64,000 nucleotides of DNA from Galerina marginata. Its lineage: Eukaryota; Basidiomycota; Agaricomycetes; Agaricales; Galerinaceae. The translations under genes were made by a program, and so were the position numbers. How positions within the stretch are numbered: position 1 is the stretch's first letter; the number at the start of each line of letters is the position of its first letter. The notes beneath the pieces were generated by a model. It did not search any database. It had not been told where the DNA came from and was given only the letters and a program-made list of their open reading frames with translations. The DNA lies in the NCBI GenBank assembly GCA_023014335.1, contig JAECYW010000003.1, positions 2,914,001 through 2,978,000 of the forward strand. Direction: 5' to 3'. This document shows positions 56,567 through 64,000 of the stretch, piece by piece.

Positions 56567-58593
56567 TCAGTTAACCAGCGCCAGAATACTTTGAGATTCC
56601 GACGTGGTAGCCAATGCCCATGCAGGAGCTGACTCGGGACAGGGAGGGGGAAGTTCAATGGGATCCGGATGGGTCACGCGGTGTGAGCCACGCGCGAGCA
56701 CTGCAGCACGGTATGTAATCCATGACGCGAAGGACACTGAAGCAAAAATTTAGGGCGATTAGAATGAGAACATATGGCAAAAGGTAATACTTACATGATC
56801 CTGCTGCAACCAGGAAAAGCAGTGTCATCAGATGGGATAAATCCCTTCTAATATCGCCTGAGGGTAGGTTCTCATTTCCAAACAAACAAAGCGCGAGGGC
56901 GAAAACTGTGGGGGGAAAAGACGGTCACTTTCAGCCCGAGTTGGGGAAGGAAGAAAAAAGACATACGAAGGCATAGGAAGCTGGTCCAGGTCGACAAAGT
57001 AACATGCGCAAGAGCGGACGCTTGATTCGCTGGATCCGTGTTGGCTTGCGATTTATGTTGCCACCGGAGACTTGAGGAGAACGATGTCAATGAAAAAGTC
57101 CATGTCAAGGAATAACAGATGGCTTACAGAATAAAGAGACAAACGAAGGTGGGCACCGAGTAGAAGGTATTCGAGACAAATCGAGCGACTATGGGAAAGT
57201 CAATTTTTTGGGTCTGGAAGGACAAAAGATGCAACACTGACACTGATCATTCTTTTCCGTGCTCCCAGCACCCGTTTGATTGAGCGCAATTATGCCCAAC
57301 AAGAACTGGACAAAGAGGGAGACAAAAGCAATCCCTGACCCAAAAGGTGAGTAAACCTAGGTCTGTGAAAAGCGAACCCGTTTTGAAGTCTCACAATAAT
57401 ACGTCGAACGGTAAAATCGCTTCCCTTCCGAATGCAAGACCTCGCCCACGGAACTATGATCATAGTAGGGGGTCGAAGTGGGCAATTTTTTGTTGTCACC
57501 TTTATTGCCCAAGGCTGATGGGACGAGTCTCGAAGATTTCTTCGTAGAGAGTTGCTTCACCAGAACGCTCTGGGTCTCTGTCGTTGTGGCCAACACCCAC
57601 GCAGGAATGGTAGGCGTGATAGAAATTTCTATAGGAGTTTCTATAGGGATGCGGCCTTTCCCGCGTACATGTACAGCAGCGTAGTATGTAATACGCGCCG
57701 CCATGGTGACTGAAAAGGTGAGAGGTGAGTGGACTTGGCGCTAAACAACGATCATGAAGGGCCGTACGTGCTGCGATTGAAACAGCATGGGTAAGTGCAA
57801 TCAGCGGCACTAAACCCACCCTGATGTCGCCTGATGGAAAGTTCCCCACTGTGGCGAGCGGGAGGAGGAGCACAATTATCATCACTTGGGAAGTAGAATT
57901 GAGGTATATTCGGTTGAGGCACAGAGACCAAGACGTACGAAAACACATGATGCAAATCATAACGCTCAACATGACGTGCTCATAAGCAGTCACTCTGCTG
58001 GGTGGGGTTGTATTGACTTGCTTTTTGTATTGCCACCAAAGCCTATGCCAAAAATAGTCAATCCAACTTGATCTCAACGGAGAGGAGTGCGAATAAGCGG
58101 TAACTTACAGGGAGGCAGTACCGAAAATCCCGAAGATAGAATAGATCCCAGCCACGCATAAGAGAGCAGCTGTGTATATTTTTCGGTCAGGACAATAAAA
58201 AAAGACTCTTGAAGAGCAGGAGGATGAGCACATACAATTGGCACCATCTTCCTTCCCGCCTTTATTCGGAATAAATATGGCCATTGCTTCGAAGACCGTC
58301 GCGGACAGCATCGATACAAAGGCGATCCCTTTTATAGGAGTGGTCAATGCGCAGATTCCTATCCATAAAAATTCACACGTACAATAATACGTCAAGCGAT
58401 GGTAGAGCATCGCAAATCTCTTCGAAGAAGAGACCATAGCTGTACCCTTCTCGCCATGCGGAGACTGGCTGAGATGTCCAAAATTGAGAGCCGGTGGATT
58501 CCAAGGCAGCTCATAATAAGCGCCGTGGCAAGCGCTGTGGCAGGCGCTGTTCGGTGGACCGACAGCCTCAAAGAGTTCGGAATCCTGTTCCAT
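56567..58593 (-). CDS. Internally duplicated multi-pass membrane protein (copy 2)
   Basis: The start ATG at 58593 gives MEQDSELFEAVGPPNSACHS and then SSKRFAMLYHRLTYYC, the same N-terminus as copy 1. Unit 1 is GIAFVSMLSATVFEAMAIFI, RLWWQYKKQVNTTPPSRVTA, VMIIVLLLPLATVGNFPSGD, MAARITYYAAVHVRGKGRIP, AWVLATTTETQSVLVKQLST. The frame runs on without a stop (open from 57704 to 57357) through a linker to GKRFYRSTYYC and unit 2 (GIAFVSLFVQFLLGIIALNQ, LPSGDIRRDLSHLMTLLFLV), ending WALATTSESQSILALVN and stop. Introns of about 50-60 bp interrupt both units. Function is unknown. Its 5' end faces the cyanase gene across a 392-bp divergent promoter with GATA sites, so a link to nitrogen supply is possible. 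Confidence 0.65.
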
Positions 58594-58985
58594 TAAAAAC
58601 AAATGAGAGGATACTGCGGTTCAGCACAGAAGCAAGTGTGTGTGTGTGTTTTTCAAGTTCTCAGTCAAGTTGTACGAGTGGAAGAAACCTAGGAAATAGG
58701 AAAAGGGGAAGAAGTGACATTTAATATACACACTCGTGGTGGCGGTGCTGATGTCATGGTGTTTGCCCGAATGGGATTGTTTGCGGTCTGTCACGTTATC
58801 GCGTTTCGTGTAGATAAGATAAGATTTTCAGCCACTCCGTCTCAGTTTCATATTCTCCAAACCTCCAACAAGGTTAACCACCCGATTATGTCTTTCGGAT
58901 ACTGCAAACAAAGTATGAAAGCGTCATACTGAGACTATGGTCGTATATAAACCTAAATATCCCCCATTCCTCCTCAGAAATCAAA
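58594..58985. promoter_or_regulatory. Divergent promoter with GATA sites between membrane-protein copy 2 and cyanase
   Basis: AGATAAGATAAGAT at 58812-58825 is the same double GATA site as upstream of copy 1, inside a longer similar block (58757-58833). A TATA-like TATATAAA at 58944-58951 lies about 40 bp before the cyanase ATG. GATA factors of the AreA/Nit2 type control nitrogen use in fungi; that they act here is inferred. Confidence 0.65.
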
Positions 58986-59814
58986 ATGGCAAGCCAATCG
59001 GTACGTTAAGTTGCAACCATCGTCGCCCACCGTCTCTTTTAACTTTGGCATAAATATTGGCGTAGACCGAGCCCCCCTACTCCGACCTCCCGCCTCTCAG
59101 CCCCCTCCTCTTCGAGGCCAAAAACAAAAAAGGCTGCACCTTCCAACAGATCGCAGACCACATGGGCAAAGGCGAAGTCTGGGTTGCAGCAGGCTTCTAC
59201 GGCCAGGTAATTATAAGGCTCCTCCTAAAGTCTGTATCAATTTCTGATACCAAACTTGAATAACAAAGGCCAAATTCACCGACGAGGAATTGAAGCAACT
59301 TTCCACGTTCCTCGGAATCTCCTCTGCTGCCGCTATAAGCAGCAATGCGTGGTTGCCCAACAGAGGCATCGGCCCCATCCCTCCTAAGGACCCTCTCATC
59401 TATAGGTTGTTCGAGGTCAGTTATTGTGTCGGTTAATCCAAAGCCCTTCGCTGACGATTATTGGAATAGGGTATTCTCGTTTACGGCCATGTTATCAAAG
59501 TGCGTATAGGTTTTTAATGCATCCTGTTTCTCTGCTGCTGACCCGGTTTTATTGTTATTCAAGGCTATAATTCACGAAAAGGTAAGCTCACTAACTGCGG
59601 CTTACTAAAATCCTAATTCCCGTTCGATAGTTCGGAGACGGTATTATGTCCATGATTAATTGCAAGATCTACGTCGAGAAGAAACCTGACCCGGCCGGTG
59701 GTGAACGTGTGCTTCTGACTTTCGAGTAAGCCGTGTCCCATCTTGCTCGAGCGTATATTGATGTTTCTACCTGTGCTTTTTAGCGGGAAGTTCCTTCCGT
59801 ATGCCAGGTGGTAA
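58986..59814 (+). CDS. cynS: Cyanate hydratase (cyanase)
   Basis: The ATG at 58986 starts MASQS; after the first intron the frame gives [45 protein letters not shown], then [59 protein letters not shown] and a final exon KFLPYARW with the stop at 59814. The helix-turn-helix-like N-terminus and the C-terminal catalytic domain are both there. The expected active-site residues are visible: Arg and Glu in YRLFE, and Ser in IMSMINC. EC 4.2.1.104: cyanate + bicarbonate gives carbamate + CO2, which releases ammonia. It is about 160 residues, as usual for the family, and acts as a cytosolic decamer. There are six or seven short introns, intact. GATA sites in the upstream region fit nitrogen control. 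Confidence 0.93.
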
Positions 59815-60583
59815 TTGCTTGCGCTTTAGTCCCAGTCAAAATTGTGGTTATAAAGACTCGAAGCCTATGCTTCCCTTTCAATTGTAAAATAGTCACTACA
59901 CGTTACTTTTAAAAATGAATGTGCTACACCATATTCTGATTTTCTGCAATCTATTCTCTCGTCTTTTCGACATCAACGTCGAGTTTTCCATAGATGCACC
60001 ATGTTTATAAATGTGACAATAGCATAAGCACACGTACGAGTATAACATGTACATATTCTAGGCCATTGACTGGAAAAGGATACAAGAAGGCGTCATGAGT
60101 CGTACGTACGTTGCGTGAGGATAAATAATAAATACGATATAATACGCCGAGGGCGGGGAGATTGCCTTGTATGAACGAGAATAAGGAGTTGGGAGGGAGG
60201 GGAGGGCAGTACGCAACGGAGCAAGAGCTGCAGGGAAGAAAAGAAAGCCGTAAACAAGAAAACGGACGAACATTAAATACGAGAAGGATGCCAGAAATAC
60301 ATCAAATCAATCAGTCCAACATACACTCTAATTATATATACGTTACGTGTGCAGGAAAAGACGGGGTAATCTCAGTAAAAGGTACGTTTTGGAGGTCGGT
60401 TGGGTTTGCGGTAGGCGGTCGTAGAGAATTATTCGTGGGGCAGGTGATACAATATGCTGGTATGATAGGCGGAGGCGGAGGCGGAAGCCTGGGATGAGGG
60501 AGTGATACAGATGAACTTTTGTCGCGATATGTTGCAAGAGCAAGTAACCGCATGCCGAAAAAAAGGGTTGTCGAACGCGCAGA
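59815..60583. other. Convergent intergenic region
   Basis: AT-rich 3' flanks of cyanase and the zinc-finger gene. Short open frames only; no family was recognised. Confidence 0.5.
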
Positions 60584-61855
60584 TCAATAAGGATTTGAGC
60601 GCAAAGCAACGCCGCCGCGCGTGTCTACAGGCGACTGCGGAATCTCGGTTCTGAGGGAAGAGACGGCCATGTCGGCGAGGAGACTGATCGAGTTGGTGGC
60701 AGAAGTGAAAGCGGCGGATGCGGGGTAAGCGGTGTAAGCTGTCGACTGAGGCCTCGTGATGAAGGCGTTGTAAATCGTGCGCGGCTGAGACGTGGGGGCG
60801 GGCGACTCTGGCTCCTCCATGGGCGAGTAGGACCGTTGGCGGCGATGCATGGGGGGCGACGCGGAAGAGGAACGCTGCCTCTGATGACCGCTAGCCGTTT
60901 TGGACTCGTTGTCACCATCTTCTTTTGGTAAGGACTCCCGGTGGACTTTGAGGTGCTGTAATAAATTATCGTGGCGGTTGAAATACTTTTGGCACAGTGG
61001 GAACGTGCATTTGAACGCTATTTTTATGAAAACAACGGGGGTTTAGAATACCGAGGTGAAAAAAGGTAACTCAAAATCCACCTACGTTTCTCATGCGTGT
61101 GGATGGAGCGAATATGCCGCTTAAGGTGCTCTCCCCGGTGAAAGCACTTCCCACACCCGTCGACAGAGCACACATATAGCCTGTGATCCTTCTTGTCCGG
61201 ATCAGTAACGCCAGAATCCTGAGTGGGCACGCGCCGGCCACGGCTTTTTTTCGTCAAGTTGGGAATAGGAGTGGGAAGGGTTGCTCTTGAGCGCGGCAGG
61301 CGACATTCGACCTGGTCTTCCGACGTGGACGAGGTGTGGTAGAAAGTGATCTGGTTCCCAGCCGAGGGCAGCGCCCCACTCGAGGTGGAGGACACCAGGG
61401 ACAGTTCGCGGGTGGGAGCTGGGTTCGGACTTGAAGTGGACGACGAATCTTGCGCCGGCGGGTCTGCGCTGTCCTCAACACTGACAGGGGTCATGGACAT
61501 CTTCTGCCTTTTGCGCGACACTGGCCGCTTTTTGGTCTCGCCGATTTGGTCAGAGTCGTCGCGCCTTCGGCGCCTAGTGACGGTTCCGGTTTGGGAACGT
61601 GTAAGTGGGCGGCGAGGGGGTGAAGGAGGAGTATTCGACGATGTGGGTACGCCGTTTTCTTCCTGGACGTCCTGAATTTGGGACGTGTGGGTTTCCTGTT
61701 CGAATTGACTGTTGTGAAGGGGTAAATGTACGAAGAATACGGAGCACACGCACCTCGACAACGTTAGAGACGGTGCCCACATCGACCTTTTCCTCGGTCG
61801 GACAAGGTGCCTCAACAGCAGAGCTAGTTTCCTTCAATTCCTGGGAAGCGTCCAT
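60584..61855 (-). CDS. C2H2 zinc-finger transcription factor
   Basis: The first ATG is at 61855 (MDASQELKETSSAVEAP). A long Ser/Pro/Thr-rich part with basic patches (RSQTGTVTRRRRRDD, KKRPVSRKRQKM, likely nuclear localisation signals) precedes two C2H2 fingers near the C-terminal third: YVCSVDGCGKCFHRGEHLKR with HIRSIH, and across an intron (about 61021-61084) FKCTFPLCQKYFNRHDNLLQ with HLKVH. The linker THEKAFKC is the usual TGEKP-like form. The tail is low complexity. The finger pair resembles those of the Msn2/Com2-type stress regulators, which bind CCCCT-like elements, but that is only similarity of the fingers. It is about 380 residues and nuclear. It is divergent from SEH1 across about 390 bp. 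Confidence 0.85.
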
Positions 61856-62246
61856 TGCGAATCTGAGCTGGCAAATTTCCTGGTAGTGAACAACGTTTTC
61901 CTTCAGAAAACACGACAATTAGCGGTGTAAAGCGCGTAGGATGAACAGAACGCACAAGAAATAAGAAATCCCCTTCGATGGGCAAGAAAGTAGGCTGTAG
62001 GAAGGAAAGGAGGGATAGGGGCTATCCGGTGTAGCTGGGACGAGACAGAGAAGAGTGAAGCCCCTGAATCCAGAATCAAAGCGGTGGACGTCAACATTTT
62101 TTTTGTTCTCCACGTGACATTTGATTAGCTAATAATTTCCCGATCCAATCGCCTCCTCGACAATTGAAGTGAGTAGCCGAGCCCGAGGCTTTCTTGTCCA
62201 CCACACGCGTTTGCTTGGTTCATATTTCGTTTTTGCTTGCTCGGAC
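61856..62246. promoter_or_regulatory. Shared divergent promoter of the zinc-finger gene and SEH1
   Basis: A 391-bp gap between start codons with a poly-T run near 62097-62104. No gene and no clear TATA box were seen. Confidence 0.4.
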
Positions 62247-63993
62247 ATGATCCAAACAGGTCTTATTCAAAATGCGCATGGGGATTTACTGACGGACGCG
62301 TCGTATGACTTTTATGGACTTCGTTTGGCAACCTGCAGTTTAGATCAACGGTGAGTTGATCACCACTTGTGTCTCCAAAGTCTCGTTCTTACGGCCATAC
62401 TTTGTTTGACGTATATAGTATCAAAATCTGGCAATTAGACGAAAATAACACCTGGATTGTTGAGGACGATTGGAAGGTACCCACACACAGACTTCCTAAT
62501 GCCTAACTTCAACTGAGCCATTTTCTAGGCTCACGACGCTGCAGTCTCAAAACTAAGCTGGGCCCACCCAGAATTCGGCTCAATAATAGCCTCCTCTTCA
62601 TTCGACCGCACCGTAAAAATATGGGAACAAGCAGCCTCTCACTCTGACGCAGCGCAGCAATCAACCAACGTCAACGGCTCATCCCAGACCCACCCAGGTT
62701 CAGGACCCCTCAACTCCCGATGGATAGAACGAGCCGTGCTCTCAGATGCCAAAGGCACAGTACGAGCAGTAGAATTTACGCCACATCACTTCGGGTTGAA
62801 ACTTGCAAGTTCATTCCTCTCGTCGCCTTCAGCCATCTGATGAGGTTTTGTGCCTCAATACTCATACTGATCCCTAATAAAACAGGCAACAATATCAACA
62901 GACAACATGCTCCGAATATACGAATGCGTCGAACAGCCCTCTCTCACCTCCTGGCAGCTGGTGGAGGAACTCGATGTGCAAAGCCTCGCTTCCGGCCCCT
63001 CGCCCGGCTATTTATCCAGAGCACATACCGTTGCGCTCTCGACCCCGACACAAACCCACGCAACTCTGGAAGGCACTTCCGGACAACTAACCCAGGCTCT
63101 GCAGGGCCTACAACAAAGCACGTCGACTGCAGGCCAAAGCAGATCAGGGCCTGGAAACCGCGAAGCTGACGGCGGTTGGTGCATCTCATGGTGTAAAGAC
63201 AAGTACTGGGGCGAAATCATCGCAGCTGGTAGTGGGACGAATGGTATCATCAAGGTACGAATTTTAATTACCTCCAACTTCTCTACTTTATCCCAAACCC
63301 ACTTATCCAATCTACAGATCATCCAAATAAACGCCCGCAGATCAACCACCCTCCTGACCCTCTCCTCAACCTCAAACACCGCAACCAGCACAACTTCCGG
63401 CACATCCAACCTCTCCACCTCCGGAACCGCACCCACCGACACGACGGACCCCCGTACCGCCTCCACAAGCGCGCCCACCTTCGCCATCACTTCAGTGGCA
63501 TGGGCCCCGTCGTGCGGACGCTCGTACCACCTCGTCGCTACAGGCGGCAGAGACGGGCATGTGCGGATATGGAAGGTCAAGCCCGGCTCGGAGGACATGG
63601 ATCTTGAGAATATGGTGGAGGGGGAGGGAGAAGAGGCGAAGTGGACAGCGGTATCTGTGGCTGATTTCGATCAACACAAGTAAGTTTCCCTTCATGTTTT
63701 CCAGCACTCATTTTGTTATTCATGACGCTGATTCTTAATTTTTCTTTGATAGATCGGCAGTGGGAAGAGTCGAATGGAATATTACCGGGTGAGTACACCT
63801 TCCAACTCACATCAACATTTACTAAGCAATAACTCGACTTAGCACCGTTCTCTCTTCTGCAGGAAACGACGGTCGCGTTCGTCTCTGGAAAGCCACTTCC
63901 GGGAATGTATGGAGACCAGCCGGCAGCGTAGGCGTGGAGCAGATGGACGAATCGACACAGGCAGAGAGTAAAGACGTCGATATGGATGCTTGA
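62247..63993 (+). CDS. SEH1: Nucleoporin SEH1 (WD40 protein)
   Basis: The ATG at 62247 gives MIQTGLIQNAHGDLLTDASY, DFYGLRLATCSLDQR, then IKIWQLDENNTW, AHDAAVSKLSWAHPEFGSII, ASSSFDRTVKIWEQ, VRAVEFTPHHFGLKLATIST, DNMLRIYECVEQPSLTSWQL, WCISWCKDKYWGEIIAAGSG, SYHLVATGGRDGHVRIWKVK, VEWNITGTVLSSAGNDGRVR and LWKATSGNVWRP. These are the six blades of Seh1: the SYDFYGxRLATCSxDQ start and the LATISTDNMLRIYE middle are typical. The protein serves in the Y-shaped (Nup84/Nup107) complex of the nuclear pore and in the SEA/GATOR2 complex that regulates TORC1. It is about 450 residues with a Ser/Thr-rich insert between blades 4 and 5. The stop is at 63991-63993, right at the window end. Intact. Confidence 0.93.
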
Positions 63994-64000
63994 TTTGATT

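Overview
The window is nuclear DNA of a filamentous basidiomycete, most likely a mushroom-forming agaricomycete. Almost every gene is split by several short (about 50-70 bp) GT-AG introns. The gene content also fits: F-box proteins of the basidiomycete type, a DUF6589-like protein, a basidiomycete seven-transmembrane protein, lineage-type kinase-like/PHD proteins, a P450, and core eukaryotic genes (CTP synthase, SEH1, a mitochondrial DEAD-box helicase). No tRNA, rRNA or CRISPR was seen. Exon structures were worked out by eye, so internal splice sites are provisional.

Layout, 1-27 kb. 1-3.4 kb has no recognisable gene. It is followed by a flavin-reductase-like gene (minus) and an FCY2-like purine-cytosine permease whose last part is separated by a 476-bp Harbinger/Tourist-like MITE. 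About 8.73-14.99 kb is bounded by ~180-bp inverted repeats and holds a convergent pair: a DUF6589-like gene and a RecQ-like helicase. I read it as a large mobile element. Next come an F-box gene, a divergent pair encoding the carboxyltransferase and the biotin-carboxylase/biotin-carrier subunits of an acyl-CoA carboxylase, a gene-poor stretch with an 82-bp palindrome, and an MSS116-like DEAD-box helicase.

Layout, 27-41 kb. Two related minus-strand genes (27.4-30.9 and 38.0-40.3 kb) encode kinase-like proteins with a short N-terminal glycine/asparagine-type motif. The first also carries a helical N-terminal region, an acidic 9-residue repeat, a PHD-like zinc finger and a SIN3-type PAH domain. 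Between them lie a young gag-only LTR retroelement (31.1-33.2 kb) and CTP synthase. A decayed copy of the CTP synthase 3' end lies on the far side of the second kinase-like gene.

Layout, 41-64 kb. A secondary-metabolism-like stretch holds a P450, an F-box gene, a secreted BBE-type FAD oxidoreductase, a 7-TM protein and a secreted amidohydrolase/decarboxylase-like enzyme, with no backbone synthase. Then come two tandem genes, each encoding an internally duplicated multi-pass membrane protein. Both have upstream regions with the same tandem GATA sites, and one shares its intergenic region with cyanase. The window ends with a C2H2 transcription factor and the nucleoporin SEH1, transcribed divergently.
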